From the NCBI GenBank assembly GCA_003118195.1, contig BEXV01000924.1:28481-92480 (forward strand): a stretch of 64,000 nucleotides of DNA, read 5' to 3'. The notes under the pieces are model-generated. The model had not been told where the DNA came from and ran no database searches. It saw only the letters and a program-made list of their open reading frames with translations. The stretch comes from Hemicentrotus pulcherrimus (lineage: Eukaryota; Echinodermata; Echinoidea; Camarodonta; Strongylocentrotidae). This document shows, piece by piece, positions 33,977 to 45,997 of this stretch. The translations under genes and the position numbers were made by a program. Within the stretch, counting starts at the first letter, position 1. The number at the start of each line of letters is the position of its first letter.

Positions 33977-34145
33977 TCCTCTTTTTTTTCTGAAATCTAC
34001 TGTGGAAAAAGTATATTAATGGACTATTCCTACTTTTGCCTTGAGTGATTCCTGATATTTGCTTTGAAAGGTCGACAGGTATGAACAGTTTGTGCAGTGT
34101 GGAAGTTCTTCTCTCCTCATCATTTATCATATTGTTGTTGACTAG

Positions 34146-34314
34146 GTGGAATGGACCAAGGATGGCAAGCCCTTCACTGGCAACGATAATGTCAGACTCG
34201 ATGTGGATATGGGCACGAGGAAACTCATCTTCGATCAGGCTGAAGCCGAAAATGCAGGCAAATACACATGCAAGTTTGGCAAGCTGGAATCTACAGGAAG
34301 TGTTGCTGTCATTG
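34146..34314 (+). CDS. Exon 22: Ig domain g, second part
   Basis: Acceptor GACTAG, donor GTGAGT, phase 0 to phase 1. Encodes VEWTKDGKPFTGNDNVRLDV, then LIFDQAEAENAGKYTCKFGK with core Trp, tyrosine corner (NAGKY) and F-strand Cys. With exon 21 both core Cys are present, so this Ig could form the classic disulphide-type pair. Confidence 0.95.
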
Positions 34315-34752
34315 GTGAGTAGACGGAATTCACATCAAACTATCCTTTTATATTTTTATGAAACAAGAGCCTCTCCCTCAAAGGAAATAACTGTTTGTCA
34401 AAGTCATCTTTTCTTCTCTCCATTGTATTTTTAAAGGCTATTCTGAATATTTGAAAACATGGGAGAATGATGCAGGAGTTATATGTTTGAATTATGTAAT
34501 GCATATAATTTATTGTGTCTGTATTTCCTCTAAAAGTTTCTTTTAATGTTTTCCCTTTTTCAGCTCATTGAAACAGATGTTAATAGCGCTTATTACATAT
34601 TTAATTTTATTGACATTATCAAACTATGATGTCAATCATCCTTTTGCGAATCCTTTCTGATTGATATTAGCTTCGCATTGTGAAAACTTGCTTGGCATGC
34701 ATAGTATGAACCAACATTATCTTAAATATAATCTTCCTTTGACCCTTGACAG

Positions 34753-35022
34753 AGGCACCCAGCATGTCTGCCAAGCTAGCACCTCAATCGGAGGTCTTTG
34801 CTGGCGAGGACTTTGAACTCGTCACCCAGGTAACTGCTCCCGAGGCCGAGGTCTTCTGGTTCAAGGACAACGCCCCTCTGGAATCCTCGGACAAGTTTGA
34901 GGTCATCTCCGATGGCAACACCAGGAAGCTCATCATCCATGAAGTCCAGCCGGAGGACAAAGGTCGCTATGCCTGCGCCATGGACGAGGCCAATGCCACC
35001 TACTCAACGCTCAAGATCCAAG
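34753..35022 (+). CDS. Exon 23: Ig domain h
   Basis: Acceptor TTGACAG, donor GTAGGT, phase 1 to phase 1. A single-exon I-set domain: EAPSMSAKLAPQSEVFAGED, FELVTQVTAPEAEVFWFKDN, TRKLIIHEVQPEDKGRYACA, MDEANATYSTLKIQ. F-strand Cys present, B-strand Cys absent. Confidence 0.95.
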
Positions 35023-35632
35023 GTAGGTGCACAGTTTCTGCCTCTTTTTTTCTTCTAAAAGCATGGAACGAGTCCGCAAAAAAAACAACACAATTTTTCA
35101 CTAAAGTTATCTGTATCTTGAAAATGATCAAATATGTACTGTCCTTTGTCCAGAAATGTTATACCTCGTGTCATCTAAGATGGATAGTTTCTTTCAGACT
35201 TTTCCCTCCTTTGTTGGTTTGTTCTATACCTTTACTAGTGCATGATGTATACATACAAAATGTATTGTAGTCCAGTATGAAACAAAAATCCAAGGTGCAT
35301 TTTGTTCATCTAAATGTAGATTATTCTCTTCTTTTGTTTCATACCTATTTCAAGACGTGCAAAGCGAGAAAGTTAATGATTGTGTTGACATAGCTTAGTC
35401 AGCACTTTGAGAGAATAGACTGTATAATTTTTTTGTTTGGTTTGTTTCGAGAAAATGAAGGAGTTTCTCTCACAGTATGTTCTGATGCATGTTCAGTACA
35501 TGTTTTAAGTATATTATCAATAATTAATAAGTATAATTGTCAAATAAATATATCCAGCGAAAGTGAAATGCACGTAGGAATGGTCAAATAACTATCTTGC
35601 ATGAAGAATGATTTGTCCTAGATGCACAATCT

Positions 35633-35945
35633 GGGGGGTGTTTCACAAAGGTTAAAGTCGAACTTAACTCTAAGTTGGACTTAAAAAATAATGGAGAGCC
35701 ATATGTAGCCTTAAAATAAAATATATTCAAAAGCAAAAAATCAAATATTTTAGACTTTTTATGAATTCCACATCAAGAATATGAAATCTCCTTGATAATA
35801 GAAAATATGAATGATTTGAATCAACATCTAATGCCTTTTACAATAACTTTTACAAAATATTTTCATAGATGCTAACGGCTTTCCATAATTGTTAAGTCCA
35901 ACTTAGAGATAAGTTCAACAATAGGATCTTTGTGAAACACCCCCC
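35633..35945. mobile_element. GGGGGTGTTTCACAAAG-type MITE, copy 2
   Basis: Starts GGGGGGTGTTTCACAAAGG and ends CTTTGTGAAACACCCCCC; the inverted ends continue inward through AACTCTAAGTTGGACTTAA / TTAAGTCCAACTTAGAG. The interior (ATGGAGAGCCATATGTAGCC, AATATGAATGATTTGAATC) matches the copy at 3195-3499, so both belong to one family. Non-coding. Confidence 0.92.
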
Positions 35946-36687
35946 TGGAGTAACTTGAGCACCAAGGCCAGCATTGTTGAAAGCAGACTGCTTTAAAAGC
36001 CAGATTTAAAACCAGACTATAAAGTTGATTGAGTTTTATGTCGCTGAATTATAAGGCACCTTGTGTCAACCTCTTCAACCAGTTAATATTAAAGTTAAAA
36101 CTGAAACAAATCTCATGTCATGAATTTATTTGTATTTTAAGACTCAATAAGATTGATTTTAAAAGTACAGTGATTATACATAGTGGAGAGTTTATTTTGT
36201 TCATTTATTGAACCATATAAAAGCAAAACATGCAAAAGAAGAATAGAAAAATACATAAAACGTACAAAAGTTCGAAATTTGAATGCTCCATAATTTGATA
36301 GAGTACGTCTTGAACCAGTTTGGCTCTGTCCACTTTTTACAATGCTGGCCTTAATCATTTAATATGCACATTTTTAAAATACTGCCTTGGAAGTCCCTTA
36401 TTAGTGCCTTATGGCATGGAGAATCCCTTAGTGATCCTTTAAAGGAAGAATAATCTTATCTAGTAAATGACAGAATGTATGAATTCAGACACTACTTCTA
36501 TCTGCAAATATTAACCCTTTCAATGCTTGTAAGCATCAAATTTTAAGGTAACCCCATTGATGCTGATCATCAATTATAAAACGTCCCTATAAACTTGATA
36601 AAAAATGCTGTGCTCTCATCTTTTCTAATTAACATGCATATATCTCTTAATTACTCATATTTCAAACCAAAAAAAAAAACCCCTCAG

Positions 36688-36696
36688 CTGCACCAG
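36688..36696 (+). CDS. Exon 24: candidate 9-base microexon
   Basis: CTGCACCAG lies between acceptor CCCCTCAG and a perfect GTAAGT donor. Phase 1 on both sides gives AAP between Ig domain h (ending LKIQ) and Ig domain i (starting EKPSLKV), a normal inter-Ig linker. Skipping it keeps the frame. The strong donor is the best support. Confidence 0.5.
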
Positions 36697-39600
36697 GTAA
36701 GTCTTTGGTACTGTCTTATTTAAAGAATACACATTTTCGCTGTTTTAAACAAAATTTGATTTGACATCTTTTCAGCGTTTCTGTTCACAGATTAACAAAA
36801 TGTTGTCTTTTTTTTCTAATATCACTTTTGTTGCTGAGTGTAATATTTTTAAGAATCTGGAGAAGCTGAGTGATTGGACATTTGATGAAGTATTACTGCT
36901 TATATTTGAGAAAATTAAAGATTTGTTGTCATGATCTAAATATCTGTATTAATGTTTTTTTTTTAAAGAAGTTATATTACATAAGAAATAATATGTACTT
37001 ACCACTACTATATGAAACTAGGGTAATTCTGGATGAAACAAAAAACTAAAAATAAAGCATTTGTATTTGATTACAACAAAAAAAGATATACAAAAGTATC
37101 TGTATTTCACATTTAAATTTAAGAAACATTACAAAGTTAAAAATGTATGCTCAATAAATCCATTAGGAAATGAAGAAAATTTCTAAAAAGGTGAGATAAA
37201 GAAACAAATAGATGTTCATGTAAAATGTACATCTAAAAGATAAGTTGCTTAAATTAATGGTGACCTTAAGAAAATCAAAAAGTTAATTTTGATTGTAAAC
37301 TTTAATACATAAGAGTTTCAGGCAATCTGTATGCTATGCAGAATACAAATAAGTGGTATAATTCTGTTAGCTGTTAGTTAAATTGTTAAGTAGTTGGATT
37401 AGGGTATATTTCTGATGAGCTATGCCCATTGCAAATGTGTGAGACTGTGTTAGGCACACACATTCAATGAGCTTCCCATCTTAAGCCTATTTTCTTTTAT
37501 TCTCTCTATTTGGATAGTTAAACTGATTTAAACGAAATGAGAAAGTTTTTGTCATTTTCAATAACAGATAGGCTAAAATATCTGCTTTCATTGACTTTAA
37601 AAAGAAAGGAGACATTTCTCCATCTAATCCCAGAAAAAATGGAGGCATTTATGTTGGCCAATTGCTGGATAAGAGTCAAATGCAAGTGTTCCCTAATGGT
37701 TTACATGTATGATTTACTTGGAGAGAGAAAAAAATCTTAGCCTGTATACTAGGACTTCTTTATCCATGCATAATATAGTTTTAGGAAGGGAGCTCATTTT
37801 GTTGTGCATTAAAGCTTGATGTGTTGGGCGACAGAAAGTTTACATGACCCTACTGGTGTAGAAGAAGACCCAAGAATAGTGTATATGTATCCAAGAATGA
37901 CCTGTAAAGAAACAATGCTTTCAGTCAATATGTAAGTTTTTTGGAAGAAAGTGATTTTCAAGAAGAAAAAAAAAATTATAAAAAAAATTATAAAATTTGA
38001 CATCCATTCCAGAATATTCGCCTTGATAGAAATTTATTTATGGAAAATAATGGAATTTATATGAAACCCCAACAAACCGTGACTTTATTGAATATATATA
38101 GACAAAAAGTTTGTAATGTTTCTGAAACTTTGTAGCCTATTGATACTGCTTTATTGGTTTATCATTGTTGGATTCCTCGATAATATGCTCACTTAAAGAA
38201 CAATTTAAATTTCCTACACAGGAAAATACCTCTAAATCTTTAAGCAAGGTATCGTTACATGTGCCTGGGTCTTGGTCTACATTTTTGTAGGGCTAGATTG
38301 TGAATTCCTTTTGGCTCGCAACATGCCAGGTAGAAAAATGCACCAAAATCTGGGAGCATTTTCACAAGGTTTTAACGCCATCTGTTTCAAGTTGTATTAT
38401 ATATGTTTTACAAATTATTTCTCAACAGAATATTATCTGTGTACAATAATGATGTTAAGTGTTCAAAGTATATAATGTCTTTAAACTTGCTCTGTGTGGT
38501 TGACATTAAAACAATAATTTGTAAATATAGAACGATCTCTAATTGAGGAGAGAAGTCACCTCAAATGCGCTCTCTGATTTGTGGAAATGACTGATCATTG
38601 TAAGAGCATAGCAGTCCAAGTTCCTGAAAAATAATGGATTCATGCTTTTATATATTTCCCACTATAAAATCAGAATTAACGGTGTTGAGTCTACTAGGTG
38701 ATTGTAGATGTAAATGAATTTAATTTGATATTTACATTTTGATATTAAACATTATAATAGTAACAGACTGACTCATAACACTAAAGCTCTAACCTTTTTT
38801 TGTCTTAATAAAATTAAAAAGACTTAAGTGGCATCATAGAAGCTGATTAAAGATGGAAAACAGTAGTTTTTACTTGTAAGCTGAAAATCCTTACAGCTTT
38901 TGGTGCATTATTCTGCTCCTTATGGCAAGCTTCAATGAATGGGATAAGGTGCTGCCGTGTTACTGCAAGAAAAAAGAAAATGAAATGAGAAAAAAACAAA
39001 CAATAGATGCTGTTTAGGCTGTAAGTGACTGGCATTAATATGTTCTTAATTGCTTCATCTTTTGTCAGCTGTTCCTGATAATCTAATACTTGATGTAGCA
39101 AATTAGTCTTGTGCTGTACATATAACGCTTTTTATGTTTCTTAAAAGTAAGGTTTTTTTTTAAATGGGAGGCTTCGCTTTAATATTTGCTGGCAGTTCCT
39201 CTTTTGGGGTGTCATTTATGCTGTTTTCTTGTCTCGTTTCAAGTGAGAGCTTTTGTTTGATGCAAAGTTAATCCGATACCATGAGCTGATTGTATGCTAA
39301 AAAATAAAAAGAACCGCAACAGTTACAGAGAGCAACACAAATACTGTTATTTGATAACACTTAAACAATTTTTAATTTTTTTTTTTATTAACACCTCTTT
39401 TTATGTTTGATGATGAAGTACCTCAATAATATAGATCTAGGTACAATTCAATTTGATACAAAATTCAATGTAAAACAACTATTACCCAAGCAAATTATAA
39501 TGATTACAAGTTTGAATAGAAGATATTTGAAGTCATACTTTGAAACTTTTGATTCAACAGATGATTTGATGCGACTTCTTCTTCTGTTTATTGAAGTCTT

Positions 39601-40062
39601 TATTCTACCAAATTAAAAATCTGATTTACATCAAATGCCTTGTTATTTTTAGCTCTTAAAACTTGCTAAATGCATGTTAACAACAGGTTGCTCTTGAATC
39701 AAGTAGTTAACATCAAAGTATAAAATTCAAATAAGGGATGGCATTTTTTTTGGTAGGATTTTGCTTAAATCTCAGCCTCTATCAGGTTGGTTCTAGGGCA
39801 TGTATTGGCCTTTTTTTTAGGAAAATTGAGTGAAATCAACTGGTCTCCTAGATTAATGAGTATTGGCAAAAACTTAAAACATTTGCAAGTGATTGTGATG
39901 TTATTTTGAGAATCATTACAAAGTTATATTGTACGTATAATCTGTAGGAAATCCAGACCGTGGTATTTCAGTCTTCCTCAGTTGCAAAACTGTGTTGATC
40001 AATGCAGTTTGACAAAGACTAATATCTTATATTGATGGTATGCTCTCTGATCCCCTTAACAG

Positions 40063-40344
40063 AAAAGCCAAGCCTGAAGGTAGACACCCTCAAGGACGTA
40101 ACAGCAAATGCTGGTGAGCAGGTTGAGCTCTACCTGGAGATCTCAGGCTCCCCTGCCCCGACCGTGGAATGGACCAAGGGCACGACCAAGGTCTCAGAGA
40201 GTGACAATATCCAGATCGTGTCCACGCCCAACGATGCCACCTTGGTGATTAAGAAGTGTGCGAGGAGCGACACCTCGGAGTACACTGTCAGCATCAGCAA
40301 CAAGCAAGGAAGCGAGAAGGCCTCCGTGAAAGTCAAGATCATTG
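40063..40344 (+). CDS. Exon 25: Ig domain i
   Basis: Acceptor TTAACAG, donor GTGAGT, phase 1 to phase 1. Complete I-set: EKPSLKVDTLKDVTANAGEQ, VELYLEISGSPAPTVEWTKG, DATLVIKKCARSDTSEYTVS, ISNKQGSEKASVKVKII. The G-S-P-A-P-x-V-x-W core and S-E-Y corner are clear. It is the last Ig before the FN3 super-repeat. Confidence 0.96.
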
Positions 40345-40910
40345 GTGAGTACACTCTAGAGAATACTAAATATTTTTCTTTTTTCGCTTGAAAGTAGGTT
40401 GTTTCTATGATTCTCTTGACTTTTGAGCCTTTAAAGTACATTTTGCAGTGATGTTGGTGCACGGCCATGCACAATGCCTAAAGTTCCTGGTATTGTGCAT
40501 GGTAAATACATAATCGGCTGGCCCTGTTCAGCTAAAGTGCACATGAAACGCACTTAATCTGCATACATTAAAAAAAAAAAAAAAATTTCTATGAATAATT
40601 AGTCTAGGAAGGAACCAGATGACAGTTAAAAGAAAATTAAAAGTATCTTATTCCCAGAACCTTTGGTTTCATGTTTATAGGAGGCCACTATAAATACACT
40701 AATTGATGCTACACGGTACAAGCCTTAAGCAAACTTTGGGCCCTGAGGTAAAAGATTCAACGTGAATGTCAAAGAAACTTCCACAGACAATTAGAGTCCT
40801 ATTGTATATTGGTTTATTATGATGTTTCCTCCCATACCAGATCTCCTATCCTTGACCTTTATATCTTTGACCTTTGTCCTTGACCTTCTGTATTTGACCT
40901 TTCAATGCAG

Positions 40911-41059
40911 ATCTCCCTGGATCCCCTACCGATGTCAAGGTGACAGCCTACAGTGAGGAATCTGTCACCCTTAGTTGGGTGGCCCCCACGGATGATGGCG
41001 ACTCTCCAGTCTCTCACTACCAAGTGGAGTACAAAGAGAAGAGGGCAACCAAATGGGAG
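40911..41059 (+). CDS. Exon 26: FN3 domain 1, first half
   Basis: Acceptor AATGCAG, donor GTAAGC, phase 1 to phase 0. Encodes DLPGSPTDVKVTAYSEESVT, LSWVAPTDDGDSPVSHYQVE and YKEKRATKWE. P-G-x-P, L-S-W and the D-D-G-x-x-x-x-x-Y strand are the FN3 hallmarks. This opens the FN3/Ig region. Confidence 0.95.
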
Positions 41060-41872
41060 GTAAGCTATCACCCGGTCCACTGTAATCCAGTATACTCTGA
41101 ACAGCTGTTGACCATGTGTCCTGGGGACCTATTGACCATGTGATTCAGTCGTGGACACAGGTTCAAAAATGTGACACGTCTTTCGGATAGTGACGTTAGA
41201 GGTCGGTCCCCAGACGTAAATAATCATATCTGATTGATACACGTCTGTAAAAACCCAATTACACACACATCACTATGTGTCCTCCATGCACTACTTGGTG
41301 ATTCCCCGTTGTATCTGCTCCAGGGGCAAAAGTATGGGGTCTTTTGCGGTGATACTGTATTTATCCTGCAAGAATTTTCATCTTTAAACACCCGTTCCAT
41401 TTCTGTTTTGAAAACATAGTTCTGTTGTAAATGATCAGATGAAGTTGTTATTAGTAAGGTGTGTTATTGTGGTGAATTGTTATTACCGGTGTGAAACCAA
41501 GTAAAACTATTCACTCGACCATGTTTTCCCCAACATATTTAGTAAATGCAATCCATGTGCTGATGGGTTAAGCGGCTTAGTTGAATTTCAAGTTCTACTG
41601 TAATGGGTAAAGCACAAATAAATCAATATTTAATTAACGTAACAATCTTCACACACAATTGAGGACCTTAAGACAAAACACAGTGTTCCAACAAGGGATC
41701 TGAGGAGTCTGTTGATTTGAAAAAATATGAATAAGAAACCGAAGGAAGGTAAATGAATATCTTACTCTTGAAGTTCATTCTGAAGAACATTGATGTAATG
41801 GGGCACAAATGTGTACACAATTTTAATGGATTTGATGTCCGATCACAAGGTCCATGGTCTCTCGGTTTACAG

Positions 41873-42023
41873 GTGGCTGAAAGCAGGGTGCGTGACAAGA
41901 CCTACCAAGTCACCGGTCTTACCGAAGGTAAGGAGTACCTCTTCCAGGTCTCTGCAGTCAATGCTGTGGGATCTAGCAAACCAACTCAGACTGACAAACC
42001 ACAGCTGTGCAAGGAACCATCAG
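41873..42023 (+). CDS. Exon 27: FN3 domain 1, second half
   Basis: Acceptor TTTACAG, donor GTAAGG, phase 0 to phase 1. Encodes VAESRVRDKTYQVTGLTEGK, EYLFQVSAVNAVGSSKPTQT and DKPQLCKEPS. G-L-T-E-G-x-E-Y-x-F-x-V is the FN3 E-F motif, followed by N-x-x-G-x-S-x-P. A GGT/GAT minisatellite follows shortly after the donor. Confidence 0.95.
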
Positions 42024-42074
42024 GTAAGGAAGGAAGATCGTGATTAGGATAATGATCATCTCATGATTATGTGA

Positions 42075-42345
42075 TTGTTATGTGTTAGTGATGGTTGGTG
42101 GTGTTGGTGGTAGTGGTGGTGGTAGGGATGGTGTTTTGGATGGAGGTACTGGTGGTGGTGATGATTATGGAGGGGATGATAGCAAAAGTGTTGGTGAAAA
42201 TAATGAGGACATAGTTAATGATGACAATTATAATTATGATGGGGATTTGTAAATAATGATGATGATAGTAATAATAATAATGGTGATAATGATGATAATG
42301 GTGATGATGATATGATGATGATGATGCAAATGATTATGATGAGGA
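42075..42345 (+). repeat. GGT then GAT/AAT minisatellite
   Basis: An imperfect array of TGGTGG and then GATGATAAT-like units starts about 50 bases after exon 27. Open frames within it are repeat products. Confidence 0.85.
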
Positions 42346-42555
42346 TTATGGTGCTCTTACTACTTCTACTGCTGCTGCTAATATTTATAGTAAAGGACAA
42401 GATAATATAAACAGGAACATTTATGCCTCAAGCTCTTTGACTTTGTTTTGAACTAGGGATATTCAAACTCCAAATAATGCAACTGATTGATTGTTTCTTT
42501 CCCTACTATTGCTATACTTATGCATTGGTGATTCCATATTTCTCCTTGAATGTAG

Positions 42556-42750
42556 AACCCCCTGATGCTCCTGACGCACCCAAAGTCATAGCCACCGCCA
42601 AAGGTTGCATCTCTCTGGAGTGGTCCAAACCAGGATTTGACGGAGGACGTCCCATCACCGGATAAGTCTTGGAGAAGAAGGAAACCTCCAGCAACAGGTG
42701 GTCCAAGGCCACCAAAGATGACATCAACAAGACCAAGCACACCGTAACTG
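42556..42750 (+). CDS. Exon 28: FN3 domain 2, first part, with in-frame TAA
   Basis: Acceptor GAATGTAG, donor GTGAGT, phase 1 to phase 1. Encodes EPPDAPDAPKVIATAKGCIS, LEWSKPGFDGGRPITG, then TAA at 42663-42665, then VLEKKETSSNRWSKATKDDI. The TAA stands exactly where sister domains have the conserved Tyr of G-Y-x-V-E-K, so one base differs from a Tyr codon. The frame is open and domain-like on both sides. Either the allele is broken, the base is an error, or the domain is skipped or read through. Confidence 0.85.
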
Positions 42751-42805
42751 GTGAGTGATGGTTGCAATTGGCTCGTATTCATAAAGAAAGAAGTTACAAG
42801 TAAAC

Positions 42806-43088
42806 CTGAGGAGTGTTTCACAAAGACTAAGATTGACTTTAAATTGGACTTAACTATGGCAGGCAGTTAATGCCATTTTTGCTCTCACCATTCACTAGCA
42901 TTAATCTCTCAATGGACATACAAACCATGGTCAGAAATCTACAGAATTTACATTATTTTGATAATTCATTATTGAAGAAAAAATATTATCTCAAGATCAT
43001 TGTGGTGACAGCAATCAATGGCATGAATGGCCTGCCCTAGTTAAGTCAAACTTAAAGTCAATCTTAATCTTTGTGAAACACCCCCCTG
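42806..43088. mobile_element. GGGGGTGTTTCACAAAG-type MITE, copy 3 (diverged subfamily)
   Basis: Ends GAGTGTTTCACAAAGACTAA and TTAATCTTTGTGAAACACCC match copies 1 and 2, but the interior differs (TTGACTTTAAATTGGACTTAA and a GGCAGG...CCTGCC pair). It begins about 55 bases after exon 28. Confidence 0.85.
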
Positions 43089-43556
43089 ACGTGATCAAAC
43101 TAGCCCCCAAATTAACTTTTTCTCATCTTATTTGAAATATGAGGCTAGTTTATCAGCAACCGTTTTCATATGACATTGCTTCAAAGACATTTATCCACAA
43201 AGGAATTTGGAATTAATGAGAAAACTCACAAAATGTTTTCCACCATTAACGTTGCTCATGCGTGGATATATAGAGGGCAGCACACTGAGCCAACGGGTGT
43301 TACACTCCCGTCCGTTCTAGTGTCCCTTTATGTGAACCTCCATACGGGAGCGTAATACCCATTATTCGCCAAGTTGCCTACTTCACAAACGATTATATAC
43401 CCACGCATGAACATCTTTAACAGAACTCTCCTATCCTGTGAAGACAACACTGTCCATGAGAAACAGCTTACAAACAAAGCCAATGTCAAGATAAACCTTC
43501 TTTTGTGTTTTACTGGATGATTTAAAATATCATTTTCCTCATTTATTCCATTATAG

Positions 43557-43664
43557 GTCTAACCCAGGGATCTGAATACCAATTCAGGATATCAGCCTCC
43601 AATAAGGTTGGAACCAGAGAGCCTAGCAAACCAAGCAATGCTGCTCTTGCCAGGGAACCCATTG
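43557..43664 (+). CDS. Exon 29: FN3 domain 2, second part
   Basis: Acceptor TTATAG, donor GTAAGT, phase 1 to phase 1. Encodes GLTQGSEYQFRISASNKVGT, REPSKPSNAALAREPI: G-L-x-x-G-x-E-Y-x-F-R, N-K-V-G and the trailing P-I. Together with exon 28 it is frame-neutral, so the pair can be skipped as a unit. Confidence 0.94.
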
Positions 43665-44352
43665 GTAAGTTATGCTCCAAACTTCCTTCATTCTTATACT
43701 TAAAGCCCCTCTGCACTAGTTTGGCCAGGATGGATTAGACCACCCTGCGTGGTCACTTGCAGGTGGTTATCTCATCAAATCAGCTCTCAATTAACAAGAA
43801 AAGTGGACTATGGGGGACCAATGGTCATCGATTAGGCATTGTTTGGTATATAGAGGGTGCAAGTAAATATAAGTAGTGCAGTGGGGCTTTAATAGGACCA
43901 CTCATTAGATGCTTGAGAAATGACCTCCAAAGTGGGACGGTAATGATTAAAGATAGTTCTGATGTGTATCAAATTCCAATGCGTTAAGTGTTCGGTAGCA
44001 GTGCACAGTCTTCTGTATAATCACCCACTACATTTTTTTCTCTGAACCCATCTGTAAGTTTTGGTTCGAACCTCATCTTCAGACTTCAAAGACCTTGCAT
44101 TTTATACTTAAGAGTAACCTCTATAGACCAAGTGATCCTGATTATACAGTGTTCCGATGTACAGTATGTTTTATCGAGTTAACTTATCTTTGGCAGTGCA
44201 CAGTCTTCCCATGTAATTGCCAACTGCAGCTTACAGTGTTTATTTTAATGAACTTCTCAACTCATGTATTTCACATATAAACATGTGCAAAGCATAAGTC
44301 TTCTGATCAAAGCTGTAATAGGGCTCTCCACTTGTTAGCACCATCATGTATA

Positions 44353-44530
44353 TACAGTCAATCCTGTGTTAGTGACCACCTGTTTCCAAAATCAACTGTC
44401 TATAAAGACCACATTTCTTGTTTCCCTTGAAAATGGTTTCTCATTGAAACATGTACTAAAGGAACCTGTCTACAAAGACCATTCTTTGTTTTTCCCTTGG
44501 GCGATCGCTATAAACAAGTTTGAATGTATC
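44353..44530 (+). repeat. Dispersed repeat with CAGTCAA...CTGT and TATAAAGACCAC motifs
   Basis: TACAGTCAATCCTGTGTTAG, CTGTCTATAAAGACCACATT, CTGTCTACAAAGACCATTCT and CGCTATAAACAAGTTTGAAT form an internally repetitive block with inverted ends. A shorter related piece (CAGTCAAACCTGACTAGAAAG) lies at about 46455. Non-coding. Confidence 0.6.
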
Positions 44531-44693
44531 ATGATGTTGGTAATGTTCGGGACAAATCACTTTTTAGGACTTAACCAGTTTAACCCGTTGACTACTGAAT
44601 TATCATATTCCCATAGGCTTTACACAGGGACCACCAGGTTCCAGTAAGCATCTGCCAGCTTATGATTCTCTTCTTTTCTTTTTCTTCTTCCAG

Positions 44694-44881
44694 ACCCTGC
44701 TTCTTCACCAGGAGACATCGTCGTCGGTGACGTCACCAAGGACAAGATCCCCTTGGAATGGACCAAGCCCAAGCAGGACGGAGGCAGCCCCATCCAGGGT
44801 TACCACGTAGAGAAGCTCAACCCAGACACCAACAGGTGGGAGAGGGTCAACAAGTCACCCATCAGGGGAACCAAGTTCACC
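44694..44881 (+). CDS. Exon 30: FN3 domain 3, first part
   Basis: Acceptor CTTCCAG after a long T/C tract, donor GTGAGT, phase 1 to phase 0. Encodes DPASSPGDIVVGDVTKDKIP, LEWTKPKQDGGSPIQGYHVE, KLNPDTNRWERVNKSPIRGT. D-G-G-S-P-I-x-G-Y-x-V-E-K is intact here, unlike in domain 2. Confidence 0.95.
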
Positions 44882-45169
44882 GTGAGTCTCTATTTACTGA
44901 ATCCCTTGAACTTTCAGAGATAAATTTGTTAAAGGAAGATGGTAGTCACTCAGTTTCCATGTGGAGTACATTGTAGGTCATAACTTGCTGGCACTAGACT
45001 TGGTGGAATTAACATTAAACATTTTGATGTGGTATAGCAGATATTAAGTCTGGCCACTCTTATGTCCTCTACTTATCAGCTATGTGGTGAGATTGAATTT
45101 AAATTTGTATGTCATCCCTTATTTTTCTTTTATTGTCAATGCAAATAATGGCCTTCTCTTTGTATATAG

Positions 45170-45281
45170 GTTCCTGCTGAGGAAGGACAGGATTACGATC
45201 TTCGAGTTGTCGCCGAGAACGAGGCCGGTCTCAGTCAGCCATCCAACAAGACAGGAGCAATCACTGCCAAGGATCCTGAAA
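45170..45281 (+). CDS. Exon 31: FN3 domain 3, second part
   Basis: Acceptor TATATAG, donor GTAAAT, phase 0 to phase 1. Encodes VPAEEGQDYDLRVVAENEAG and LSQPSNKTGAITAKDPE. The A-E-N-E-A-G-L-S-x-P-S tail is standard for twitchin FN3. It closes the first FN3 triplet. Confidence 0.95.
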
Positions 45282-45997
45282 GTAAATCCTATTAACAGAT
45301 TTACCAGAGACCCTTTTTGGGAATAATTCATAAAAGGCTTCCCAGAGTGGGTAGCCATTTAACCCTTAGCCTTCTTCAACCAGGGGGTCCTTTTATTAGG
45401 CCTATGAGAATGAGAGAACTCGGTAGTTAATAGGTTAAGAACCAAAGTTATACATAGCCTTCTGATGATTTCAAGTACTTGTTAATTTCTAGTAATCATG
45501 CAAAGTTATAACATATTAAAAATGTAAGTTTTTTGTATTCAATGGGCAATGGATTCATTCATATAGTGTTCAACAGTGTTTGTTACATGTAAGTAACATT
45601 TTTTTGAATATTCTATTCTACATTCACCAGAAAAATTGATACCAAATTACCAATGTTTAAGTTATGGTGAATGGGAAATTAACCCTTTTAATACTTAATT
45701 CCTGAATTCTCATAAGGTTTATACCGTGACCACCCGGTTTCTGTAGGCAATGGGTTCACAAGAGAAGCCATCAACATCACTTTTACAAAGGATATTACTT
45801 GTGCTGATATCAAGTGCTTTCATTTGTAACAAACTTGATATAATAGGGAACAGATAAATTATTCACAAGTTGAAGGACAGGATTTGGAGAAGTAAAAAGT
45901 GCTTGATAGGAATGACAATTTTTAGTTGTATCCCCTTGTTAGATTGTTTACTGTTTTTGGACTTGCAAAGTCAATCAAAATTGTTTCTCTTTTCCAG

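Larger units (their letters stand above)
35023..40062 (+). other. Five kb between exons 23 and 25: one microexon candidate, one MITE
   Basis: The longest space between clear exons in the window. It holds a MITE at 35633-35945 and the 9-base microexon candidate at 36688. I found no other coding sequence; short open frames here have no domain signal. Confidence 0.55.

Noticed and set aside
38222..38248. Possible small exon between CTACACAG and GTATCG
   Set aside because: Has an in-frame TAA in the required phase and AT-rich content.
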